This document shows positions 6,165 to 12,294 of a stretch of 14,198 nucleotides of DNA, one piece after another. The DNA is from Lentzea aerocolonigenes (GTDB lineage: Bacteria; Actinomycetota; Actinomycetes; Mycobacteriales; Pseudonocardiaceae), in contig NZ_JYJG01000329.1 in assembly GCF_000955955.1 (NCBI RefSeq), forward strand, positions 1 to 14,198, given 5' to 3'. Within the stretch, counting starts at the first letter, position 1. Every line of letters begins with the position of its first letter. The position numbers were made by a program, and so were the translations under genes. Under the pieces are notes generated by a model. That model saw only the letters and a list, made by a program, of their open reading frames with translations, ran no database searches and was not told the origin of the DNA.

Positions 6165-7376
6165 ATGAACATATGGGGTGCAGCGCTGGCGCTGTTCGTT
6201 TCCACGTACATGGGTGAGGCCTCGTTCCCCGGCGTCTCGGTGGCGATCACCAAGGGCGATCAGGTGGTCGCCGTCCAGGGCTTCGGGCACGACTCCTCCG
6301 GCGCGCCGATGACCGAGCACACGAAGATGGCGATCGCGTCGGTCAGCAAGTCGTTCACGGCGCTGGCGGTCCGGCAGCTCGCGGACGCGGGCAAGATCGA
6401 TCTGGACCAGCCGGTGTTCTCCTCGCGGGTCACGCCGCGGCAACTGTTGTCCCACACGTCGGGGATCAGCGACCGCACTTTGCCGGAGAAGAGCCTGCCG
6501 CAACCCTCTTCGGCTGAGGGAGCGGTGGAGCGGGCTCAGGAGGTGTTGCGGTCGGCCGTGCCCGACGGCCAGTTCCGGTACACCAACACGAACTACCACC
6601 TGGCCGCGCGACTGGTCGAGCTCGCGTCCGGAGAGGACTTCAACTCCTATCTGCGGAAGCACATCTTCGAGCCGTTGGACATGCGGGAGACGGTCGCGAT
6701 CGACGTGACGCCGCGCGATCTGCCATCGGACTATCAGCGCGGTTACGGCTACGCGTACGGGTTCTCGGTCGCGACGACCGAACCGGAGCGGTTCGTGGCG
6801 GGGTCGGACGGTGTGATCACCACCGCCGCGGACATGGCGAAGTGGCTGGCGGCGCAGCCGAAGCTCGCACCTGGGGACGGCATGGGGTGGCAGGCCGACG
6901 CGCAGCAGCGGCTGCGGCACAACGGGATCTGGTTCACCAGCACGGCCGGACAGGTGCTGACGCCGTCCGGTTACGGCATCGCGGTGATGTCCAACAGCGG
7001 CGTCACACTCGGGAATGAGGGAACTTATGCCTTGGAGAACGGAATCGCGGACATCGTCGACGGCAAGTCGCCGCCGGAGCCCTCGTCGTACCGGCTGCCG
7101 ATCGATCTGCTGCTGGCCGGTCTGACGCTGTCGTCGCTGCTGCTCGGGATCCGGGCGGTGCGGCGGCCGCGGAAGCTGCCGAGGGCGTGGCAGGTGCTCA
7201 GGCTCGTGCCGCTCGGCATACTGCTCGCGCTGCCGGCGCTGCTCGGGCTGCTGTACGGCGGTGGGCGGGACATCACGTTCTTCCAGCTGGCGCACTACTC
7301 GCTGCCGCTCGTGGTGTGGTTGGTGGTGTCCAGCGTGATGAACATCAGCGTGGGGGTCGTCAGATGGTCGCGATGA
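6165..7376 (+). CDS. Membrane-anchored serine beta-lactamase/PBP-like (class C fold) protein
   Basis: From ATG 6165 it is 403 residues. Residues ~10-300 form a beta-lactamase/transpeptidase-like domain: SVSK (Ser 59, Lys 62), the family motif LLSHTSG (94-100), YTN (139-141) and a third-motif candidate HNG (252-254). About residues 310-400 hold three membrane helices: LLLAGLTLSSLLLGI, VPLGILLALPALLGLL and SLPLVVWLVVSSVMNI. The basic loop RRPRKLPR between the first two should be cytoplasmic, placing the catalytic domain outside. Yet the protein starts almost directly in the catalytic fold with no normal signal peptide. GTG 6144 would add only seven residues. Such proteins hydrolyse or bind D-Ala peptides, esters or beta-lactams; the substrate is unknown. 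It overlaps the next gene and probably works with the kinase and regulator. Confidence 0.85.
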   Translation: MNIWGAALALFVSTYMGEASFPGVSVAITKGDQVVAVQGFGHDSSGAPMTEHTKMAIASVSKSFTALAVRQLADAGKIDLDQPVFSSRVTPRQLLSHTSGISDRTLPEKSLPQPSSAEGAVERAQEVLRSAVPDGQFRYTNTNYHLAARLVELASGEDFNSYLRKHIFEPLDMRETVAIDVTPRDLPSDYQRGYGYAYGFSVATTEPERFVAGSDGVITTAADMAKWLAAQPKLAPGDGMGWQADAQQRLRHNGIWFTSTAGQVLTPSGYGIAVMSNSGVTLGNEGTYALENGIADIVDGKSPPEPSSYRLPIDLLLAGLTLSSLLLGIRAVRRPRKLPRAWQVLRLVPLGILLALPALLGLLYGGGRDITFFQLAHYSLPLVVWLVVSSVMNISVGVVRWSR

Positions 7377-8236
7377 GGATCGTGGCGCTCGCGGTGTGCG
7401 TCATCACCGCCTTCGTCATGTCGCTCTTCATGGTCCACACCGTGCCGCCGTGGACGGTCGCGGTGTGCGCCGTGGTGTTCATCGCAGCCTTCTGGCTCGG
7501 TCGCCGGATGGAACCAGGCTGGCCGCTGATGATGTTCATCGCCGCGGCCTGGCTCTCGCTCACCCACCTCGTCGTGGTGTTGCTGGCGGTGACCCTGCCG
7601 TGGATCCTCGGCCGGGTCGCCCAGCAGCAGGCAGCTCTGGCCGCGTCCCACGTGGAGGCCGCTCACCTGCGCGAACGCACCCGGATCGCGCACGAGGTGC
7701 ACGACACGCTCGGGCACGAGCTGAGCCTGATCGCGTTGCAGGCGGGCGCGCTGGAGATGAACCTGCCCGCCGAGCACCAGGCCGCGGCCGCGCAGCTCCG
7801 GGTGGCCGCCTCGGACGCCACGGAACGGTTGGCGGACCTGGTGTTCCTGCTGCGGGACGGGGATCCGCTCACCGTGGTCGACCTGCGGGACCTGGTGGAT
7901 CGCGCGGTGGCGTCGGGCCTGCGGGTCGAGTTCAGCGTGACCGGCGGGATTCCGTCCACTGTGGAGCGAGCGGTGCACCGGGTGGTCCAGGAGTCGCTGA
8001 CGAACGCCGCCAAGCACGCGCCGAAGTCCTTGCTGGCGCTGAAGGTGACGACGGCGGACGACACCACGGTGGTGGAGGCCCGCAACGATCTCGGGCTGCG
8101 GCGGGGAGCGGGCAGCCGGCTGGGCCTGATCGCGCTGCGCGAACGGGTGCGGCTCGCCGGCGGTACGCTCCGGACCAGCCGTGACGACGGCAAGTTCGAG
8201 CTGGTGGCGACGCTGCCGCACACGGGGGAGACGTGA
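7364..8236 (+). CDS. Short membrane histidine kinase (HisKA_3/NarL-type)
   Basis: A 290-residue sensor kinase. Residues ~4-82 hold three or four membrane helices with only tiny loops, so there is no folded extracellular sensor. The dimerisation/phosphoacceptor helix reads ERTRIAHEVHDTLGHEL with phospho-His at 113. The HATPase part has an N-box VQESLTNAAKHAP (Asn 214) and a shortened G-region, NDLGLRRGAGSRLGLIALRERV (241-262), then the closing GG and strand. Start: GGGGG lies 7 bases before ATG 7364, giving a 13-base overlap with the upstream hydrolase. ATG 7373, overlapping by ATGA, is the alternative and would remove three residues. Its stop overlaps the regulator start by four bases. It probably phosphorylates that regulator; the input signal may come through the upstream serine hydrolase or the membrane itself. 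Confidence 0.9.
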   Translation: MVAMRIVALAVCVITAFVMSLFMVHTVPPWTVAVCAVVFIAAFWLGRRMEPGWPLMMFIAAAWLSLTHLVVVLLAVTLPWILGRVAQQQAALAASHVEAAHLRERTRIAHEVHDTLGHELSLIALQAGALEMNLPAEHQAAAAQLRVAASDATERLADLVFLLRDGDPLTVVDLRDLVDRAVASGLRVEFSVTGGIPSTVERAVHRVVQESLTNAAKHAPKSLLALKVTTADDTTVVEARNDLGLRRGAGSRLGLIALRERVRLAGGTLRTSRDDGKFELVATLPHTGET

Positions 8237-8871
8237 TTCGGGTACTGCTCGCGGATGACGAGGCGATGGTGCGCGCGGGTGTGCGCGCCATCCTCGGTTC
8301 GGATCCGTCGATCGAGGTCGTCGCGGAGGCCGGTGACGGTCGTGAGGCGATCGACCTGGCGTTGAAGCACCGGCCAGACGTGGTGTTGCTGGACATCCGG
8401 ATGCCCCGTCTCGACGGGCTCGAAGCGGCTCGCGAGCTGGCACGGCTGGGGTTCGGTGTCGCGATGCTGACGACGTTCAACGACGAGGGCTACCTGGAAC
8501 AGGCCCTCGACGGCGGTGCGCGCGGATTCCTGCTGAAGTCGGGGGATCCGCGCGAACTGATCGCGGGTGTGCACGCGCTGGCGTCCGGTGGCGCCTACCT
8601 GGCACCCAAGGTCGCCGCGCGGATGATCGCGAGGTTCCGCGGCGGGCGGGTCAGCGAGGCCCGTTCCCGCGTGGAGACGTTGACCGCGCGGGAACGGGAC
8701 GTGCTGGCGTTGCTCGGCGAGGGCCTGTCGAACGCGCAGATCGCCAGGCGGCTGGAGCTCGTCGAAGGCACGGTGAAGGGGCACGTGAGCGCCATCCTGA
8801 CCCGGCTCGGGGCGGAGAACCGGGTGCAGGCGGCGATCGTCGCGCACGAAGCGGGCCTGATCTCCAGTTAG
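8233..8871 (+). CDS. NarL/FixJ-type response regulator
   Basis: A 212-residue cytoplasmic transcription factor. The receiver domain (1-~120) has the acidic pair DD at 8-9, phospho-acceptor Asp 54 in VVLLDIRMPRLDG, the switch Thr 80/81 (MLTTF) and Lys 102 (FLLKSGDP). The C-terminal LuxR-type helix-turn-helix runs from LTARERDVLALLGEGLSNAQ to KGHVSAILTRLGAENRVQAA. GTG 8233 overlaps the kinase stop (GTGA) and is preceded by GGGGGAG, so translation is coupled and equal amounts are expected. It is the partner of the kinase at 7364. Its target genes are not obvious; the trio's own promoter and neighbouring genes are candidates. The stop lies only three bases from the stop of the convergent aldehyde dehydrogenase. 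Confidence 0.94.
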   Translation: MIRVLLADDEAMVRAGVRAILGSDPSIEVVAEAGDGREAIDLALKHRPDVVLLDIRMPRLDGLEAARELARLGFGVAMLTTFNDEGYLEQALDGGARGFLLKSGDPRELIAGVHALASGGAYLAPKVAARMIARFRGGRVSEARSRVETLTARERDVLALLGEGLSNAQIARRLELVEGTVKGHVSAILTRLGAENRVQAAIVAHEAGLISS

Positions 8872-8884
8872 GGGTCAGATCGGG
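8856..8884. terminator. Weak hairpin between convergent regulator and ALDH genes
   Basis: CCTGATCT (8856-8863) and AGATCGGG (8877-8884) form an 8-bp stem with one U-G wobble in plus-strand RNA and a 13-base loop. It spans both stop codons, which are three bases apart. There is no T-tract, so termination here is weak or needs Rho. Confidence 0.3.
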
Positions 8885-10320
8885 AAGTGACCGTGTTCCG
8901 AGGCGACGGTGACCCAGCGGGTGGCCGAGAACGCCTCGATGCCCCACCTGCCACCGAACCTGCCGTAACCGCTGGCTTTGACGCCACCGAACGGCGCCTG
9001 GGGTTCGTCGTCCACGGTCTGGTTGCCGACGTGCACGATGCCCGTGCGGATCCGGCGCGCCAGGGCGAGGCCGCGCCGCGAGTCCTCGGTGAGGATGCCG
9101 GCGGTGAGGCCGTGCTCGGTGTCGTTGGCGATGGCGACGGCCTCGTCGTCGTCCGCGACCGCGGTCACGACGACGGCCGGGCCGAAGATCTCCTCCTGGA
9201 AGATGCGCATGGCCGGGGTGACGTTGTCCAGCACGGTCGCGGCGCCGTCACCACCCGCCCGCACGCGAGCGCCCGCGTCGACGGCCTCGTCGACCAGCGC
9301 GGCCACCCGGGACGCCGCGCGCGCGGTGATCACCGGGCCGATCACCGTGCCGGGATCGGCGGGGTCGCCGTGGGGGAGCGAGGAGACCTTGGCGGCGAGC
9401 TTCGCGGTGAACTCCTCCGCCACCGCCTGGTGCACCAGGATCCGGTCGGCCGACATGCAGATCTGACCTGCGTTGAAGAAGGCGCTGAACGTCGCCGCCT
9501 GCACCGCGTGGTCGAGGTCGGCGTCATCCAGCACCAGCAACGAGTTCTTGCCGCCGAGCTCCAGCACGGCGGGCTTGAGGTGTTGCGCGGCAAGGGTTCC
9601 GATGATCCGGCCGACCTCGGTCGACCCGGTGAAGTTCACCGCACGCACGCGAGGATCGGCGATCAGCGCACCCGCCACCTCGGCGGCGTCGGAGGGCGCG
9701 TTCGTCACCACGTTGAGCACGCCGGCCGGCAACCCGGCCTCGTGCAGCACGTCGGCGATGAAGTGGCCGGCCGCGATCGGCGCGTCCTCGCTGGGCTTGA
9801 GCACCACGGTGTTGCCCGCGGCGAGCGGCGCCGCGACGGCACGCGTGCTGAGGATGATCGGCGCGTTCCACGGCGAGATCGCCGCCACCACGCCGAGCGG
9901 TTCGCGCACCGCGAGCGACAGCTGGCCCGGCGTGTCCGTGGTCAGCACCTCGCCGATGGGCGCGGTGGCGGCCGCGGCGGCCTCGCGCAACATGTTGGCG
10001 GCCAGCATGACGTTGAAGCCGGCCCACCCGGCGACGCCGCCGACCTCCTGCGCCATCAGCGCGATGGCCTCCGGCGTCCGCTTCTCCAACTCGTCCGCCG
10101 CGCGCAGCAGGATCTTGCGCCGGGCGGAGGGGGAGGTCGCCGCCCACTCCGCGAACGCCTCCTGCGCCGCGTCGACCGCACGCGTCACGTCCGCTGCTCC
10201 AGCAGCGGCGATGACGGCGTACACCTCACCCGTGAACGGGTTGAGGTCTTCAGTGGTGCGGCCGTCCACACTGGGAACGCTTTCGCCGCCGATGAATAGC
10301 TGACGCTTTTCGCTTGCCAC
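8875..10320 (-). CDS. NAD(P)-dependent aldehyde dehydrogenase, vanillin/salicylaldehyde-type
   Basis: A 481-residue cytoplasmic enzyme that oxidises an aldehyde to its acid. Catalytic features are all present: oxyanion Asn 151 (SPWNAP), cofactor Lys 175 (LKPSE), NFTGSTEVG (229-237), general base Glu 254 (ELGGKN), nucleophile Cys 288 (GQICMS) and Glu 377 with QEEIFGP. The C-terminal GNQTVDDEPQAPFGGVKASG and the following GYGRFGG resemble vanillin, benzaldehyde and salicylaldehyde dehydrogenases, so an aromatic aldehyde is the best guess; betaine or other aldehydes cannot be excluded. The start is GTG 10320; no clear Shine-Dalgarno sequence, with a 12-bp inverted repeat where it would be. It follows the iclR gene by 18 bases on the same strand, so it is probably co-transcribed with and controlled by that regulator. 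Confidence 0.92.
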   Translation of the reverse strand: MASEKRQLFIGGESVPSVDGRTTEDLNPFTGEVYAVIAAAGAADVTRAVDAAQEAFAEWAATSPSARRKILLRAADELEKRTPEAIALMAQEVGGVAGWAGFNVMLAANMLREAAAAATAPIGEVLTTDTPGQLSLAVREPLGVVAAISPWNAPIILSTRAVAAPLAAGNTVVLKPSEDAPIAAGHFIADVLHEAGLPAGVLNVVTNAPSDAAEVAGALIADPRVRAVNFTGSTEVGRIIGTLAAQHLKPAVLELGGKNSLLVLDDADLDHAVQAATFSAFFNAGQICMSADRILVHQAVAEEFTAKLAAKVSSLPHGDPADPGTVIGPVITARAASRVAALVDEAVDAGARVRAGGDGAATVLDNVTPAMRIFQEEIFGPAVVVTAVADDDEAVAIANDTEHGLTAGILTEDSRRGLALARRIRTGIVHVGNQTVDDEPQAPFGGVKASGYGRFGGRWGIEAFSATRWVTVASEHGHFPI

Positions 10321-10322
10321 GG

Positions 10323-10334
10323 TTGAAGATTCAA
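10323..10334. promoter_or_regulatory. 12-bp inverted repeat at the iclR-ALDH junction
   Basis: TTGAA-GA-TTCAA has perfect 5-bp arms and a 2-bp centre. It occupies the gap between the IclR stop and the ALDH start, 2 bases before the GTG. A possible IclR operator or translation-blocking element; inference only. Confidence 0.35.
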
Positions 10335-10338
10335 TCGC

Positions 10339-11112
10339 TCAAGCGCGCTCGGCACCAGGTCCAATTTCCGGTGGATGGAAACCGGGGTCCAGCGTGCGTC
10401 CGATACCGCGCGCCGCCACCTGCAACGCCGCCACCAGCCGTCCGCGTATGTTGCGCAGATCGGGCACCACGATGCCGAGCGCCGCCACGACCTGTCCGTC
10501 CACTTCGACCGGCACCGCGACCGAGCACGCTCCGAGCGTCATCTCCTCGAACGTCTGCGCGTACCCGTCGCGCCGGATCCGGTGCAGCTGCGCCCGCATG
10601 CGGCCCGGCTCGGTCACCGTGTAGGCCGTGACCCGCGTGAGGTGGTGCAGCAGCACGTCTTCCTGCACGTCTGCGGGCGCGTGCGCGAGCAGCACCTTGC
10701 CCACGCCGGTCGAGTGCAGCGGCAACCTGCTGCCCGTCGAGCTGACGATCGGCACCGACGCGTGCCCCGACACCCGATCGAGGTACAGGACCTCGGTGCC
10801 CTCGCGGATGGCCAGGTGCACGACAGCGCGCGTGGCCGCGTGGATGTCGTGCAGGAACGGCTCCGCGACCCGGCTGAGGTCGACCTCGCCCGCCGCGAGC
10901 AGCCCGAGCCGCCAAATCCGCCGCCCGATGACGTACTCACCGGACTCCAGCCTGCGCACCGCACCCCAGGCGTCCAGCTCGGCCAGCAACCGGTGCGTGG
11001 TGCTGATCGGCAGGCCGCTGCGGCGCGCGATGCTGCTCAGGGTCTGCCGGCGGTGGCGGGAGTCGAACGTGCCGAGCAGCGACAGCAGCTTCGAGGACAC
11101 GGTGGCGGCCAT
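10339..11112 (-). CDS. IclR-family transcriptional regulator
   Basis: A 257-residue regulator. The N-terminal winged helix-turn-helix (about 1-68) includes QTLSSIARRSGLPISTTHRL and LLAELDAWGAVRRLESGEYVIG. A ligand-binding IclR domain (about 75-245) follows, with LHSTGVGKVLLA (132-143), RRDGYAQTFEEMTLGACSVAVP and the final-domain VVPDLR segment. IclR proteins usually bind small aromatic or carboxylic acids and control catabolic genes next to them; here the aldehyde dehydrogenase 18 bases downstream is the obvious target. ATG 11112 is preferred by family alignment, with GTG 11127 (five residues longer) as an alternative; neither has a good ribosome binding site. The open frame continues to 11967 antisense to the neighbouring gene, but that extension is not coding. 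A divergent gene starts only 36 bases away, so both promoters overlap. Confidence 0.92.
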   Translation of the reverse strand: MAATVSSKLLSLLGTFDSRHRRQTLSSIARRSGLPISTTHRLLAELDAWGAVRRLESGEYVIGRRIWRLGLLAAGEVDLSRVAEPFLHDIHAATRAVVHLAIREGTEVLYLDRVSGHASVPIVSSTGSRLPLHSTGVGKVLLAHAPADVQEDVLLHHLTRVTAYTVTEPGRMRAQLHRIRRDGYAQTFEEMTLGACSVAVPVEVDGQVVAALGIVVPDLRNIRGRLVAALQVAARGIGRTLDPGFHPPEIGPGAERA

Positions 11113-11148
11113 CCCGGAATTCTGCACGCCGTACTTAGTATCGGCCCC
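11113..11148. promoter_or_regulatory. 36-bp divergent promoter region (iclR / phosphotransferase)
   Basis: TAGTAT (11136-11141) is a -10 candidate on the plus strand, ending 7 bases before GTG 11149. The same bases read ATACTA on the minus strand, where GATACT could be the -10 for iclR. With 36 bases between start codons, polymerases cannot bind both at once, and any -35 must lie within the opposite gene. Confidence 0.45.
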
Positions 11149-11895
11149 GTGACGTACCTGGGTGAGGGCTGGGACAGCACGGCCGAGCTGGTCGGCGGCC
11201 GCTGGGTGGAACGACGGCCGCGCCGCGCCGAGATCGGCCCGCAGCTGGTGCGCGAGTCGGTGGTGATGCCCTGGCTCGCACCCCTGCTGCCGCTGCCGGT
11301 CCCGGTGCCCGTGGTGATCTCCGACGATCCGCTGGTGGTGCGCCACGAACTGGTGCCCGGCGCCGAAGTGACGTCGCTCTACGCTGTGCAAGGCCGCCAG
11401 CTGGGGGAGTTCCTGCGGGCACTGCACGCGGTTCCGGTCGCCGAGGCCGCTGAACGAGGCGTCGGCCCGATGACGTTGCCCGTCGAACGCTTCCGCGCGG
11501 AGGTCCAGGTTCCCGGCGGCGACGAGCTGCTGGCCGAGATCGGCGGGCTGCCAGCGGACACGCTCGTCCACGGCGATCTCGGCCCCGAACACGTGCTGGG
11601 CCGTGACGGCGTGCTGACCGGGGTGATCGACTTCGGCGACCTGCACATCGGCGACGCGGCGATCGACCTCGCCTGGGCGCTGCACTCCACCCCACCGGAG
11701 TTCGTGGACGCACTCGTTGCGGCATATGGGGTAACGGACGAGCTGCGGCGGCGTGCGTTGATCTGGCACCAGCTCGGGCCGTGGCACGAAGTCCTGTACG
11801 GCAACGACATCGGCGACCCGCGGGTGGCGGCCGGTGGACTCGAAGGCGTGCGTGACCGGCTCGCGATCGGGGTATCCCAGGGGCCCACCGACTGA
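11149..11895 (+). CDS. Aminoglycoside phosphotransferase (APH)-fold kinase, small
   Basis: A 248-residue cytoplasmic kinase-like protein. The N-lobe has LGEGWDSTAELVGGRWVERR, typical of the family's glycine-containing first strands. The hinge-side text is LPLPVPVPVVISDDPLVVRHELVPG. The catalytic loop is VHGDLGPEHVL (Asp 143 as base, with His 148 where many relatives have Asn). The metal-binding segment is GVIDFGDLHIGDAAIDLAW (Asp 161 and Asp 164). GPWHEVLYG near the end is also a subfamily mark. The family phosphorylates hydroxyls of antibiotics or small metabolites, and many chromosomal members are not resistance enzymes; the substrate is unknown. GTG 11149 lies 7 bases after a -10 hexamer (leaderless). 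It diverges from iclR by 36 bases, and a 50-codon membrane gene follows after 13 bases. Confidence 0.88.
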   Translation: MTYLGEGWDSTAELVGGRWVERRPRRAEIGPQLVRESVVMPWLAPLLPLPVPVPVVISDDPLVVRHELVPGAEVTSLYAVQGRQLGEFLRALHAVPVAEAAERGVGPMTLPVERFRAEVQVPGGDELLAEIGGLPADTLVHGDLGPEHVLGRDGVLTGVIDFGDLHIGDAAIDLAWALHSTPPEFVDALVAAYGVTDELRRRALIWHQLGPWHEVLYGNDIGDPRVAAGGLEGVRDRLAIGVSQGPTD

Positions 11896-11908
11896 AGGAG
11901 TGTCGAGG

Positions 11909-12061
11909 ATGCCCTGGGTTCGACGGCACCGCCGCAGCGCCCCGTACAGCTGGTTCCGCACCACCACGGTCCGCAGCCACTACCGCAGGCCGCAGCGTGG
12001 GATGTGGATCCCGATCCTGGTCGCGATCGCCCTGATCGTGCTGCTCATTGCCTTGTTCTAG
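11909..12061 (+). CDS. Small basic single-TM membrane protein, 50 aa
   Basis: Fifty residues: a very basic N-terminal half (MPWVRRHRRSAPYSW, then RSHYRRPQR) followed by one membrane helix, MWIPILVAIALIVLLIALF, which ends the protein. The positive-inside rule puts the N-terminus in the cytoplasm. AAGGAG lies 9 bases before ATG 11909. The frame is open further upstream, but that part overlaps the phosphotransferase gene. It starts 13 bases after that gene and is likely co-transcribed. I do not recognise a named family; similar short Arg-rich single-helix proteins are common in actinomycetes. Function unknown. Confidence 0.7.
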   Translation: MPWVRRHRRSAPYSWFRTTTVRSHYRRPQRGMWIPILVAIALIVLLIALF

Positions 12062-12063
12062 GG

Positions 12064-12078
12064 CCCTGTTCCACAGGG
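12064..12078. other. Short hairpin between the two small genes
   Basis: CCCTGT-TCC-ACAGGG, a perfect 6-bp stem with a 3-base loop, directly after the stop of the 50-residue membrane protein. No T-tract follows, so it is a weak terminator or attenuator at most; the next gene's TAAGGT hexamer starts two bases later. Confidence 0.35.
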
Positions 12079-12092
12079 GTAAGGTCGAGTGC

Positions 12093-12272
12093 ATGGGACA
12101 GTTGGGTGAGTTGTTCCCGGGACGCAAGCTCCGCAGCGAGGCGACGGACTCCGGCACCGGCGAGGACTTCGAGGAGACCGGACCGCTCGACCTCACGGCG
12201 GGAGCGGTGCGCCTGAGGCCGCGGCCGAAGCCTGCCCCGCGGGAAAGCGCGGAGCCCGAGAGCAGCGAGTGA
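12093..12272 (+). CDS. Small acidic/Pro-rich conserved protein, 59 aa (DUF6191-like)
   Basis: Fifty-nine residues starting MGQLGELFPGRKLRSEATDS, with a central GPLDLTAGAVRLRPR and a Pro/Ser/Glu tail. The order LFxPGRK, acidic linker, GPxDLxxGxVxxR recalls a short actinobacterial family that I believe is DUF6191; the assignment is from memory. No membrane segment or cysteine. ATG 12093 is preceded both by AAGG at 8 bases and by TAAGGT ending 7 bases upstream, so it could be translated with a weak Shine-Dalgarno sequence or as a leaderless mRNA. It lies 31 bases after the small membrane gene and 22 before the YdcF-type gene, all on the same strand. Function unknown. Confidence 0.7.
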   Translation: MGQLGELFPGRKLRSEATDSGTGEDFEETGPLDLTAGAVRLRPRPKPAPRESAEPESSE

Positions 12273-12282
12273 TCTTCGGTAT

Positions 12283-12288
12283 TACTCT
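12283..12288 (+). promoter_or_regulatory. Candidate -10 of the ydcF-like gene (leaderless)
   Basis: TACTCT fits TANNNT and ends 6 bases before GTG 12295. No Shine-Dalgarno sequence precedes the GTG and no clear -35 is visible. Confidence 0.4.
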
Positions 12289-12294
12289 GGGCCA

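Noticed and set aside
5922..7295. A 457-codon minus-strand frame opposite the serine hydrolase
   Set aside because: Arg/Gln/Pro-rich composition, no motif, and entirely antisense to a gene with intact catalytic motifs.
10375..11148. In-frame upstream extension of the APH-fold gene that would give a 506-residue fusion
   Set aside because: The extension is antisense to the well-supported iclR gene, has no family similarity, and the GTG at 11149 matches the family N-terminus and has a -10 just upstream.
11113..11967. In-frame N-terminal extension of IclR to 542 residues
   Set aside because: It is antisense to the APH-fold gene; the IclR helix-turn-helix begins right after ATG 11112 as in normal family members.
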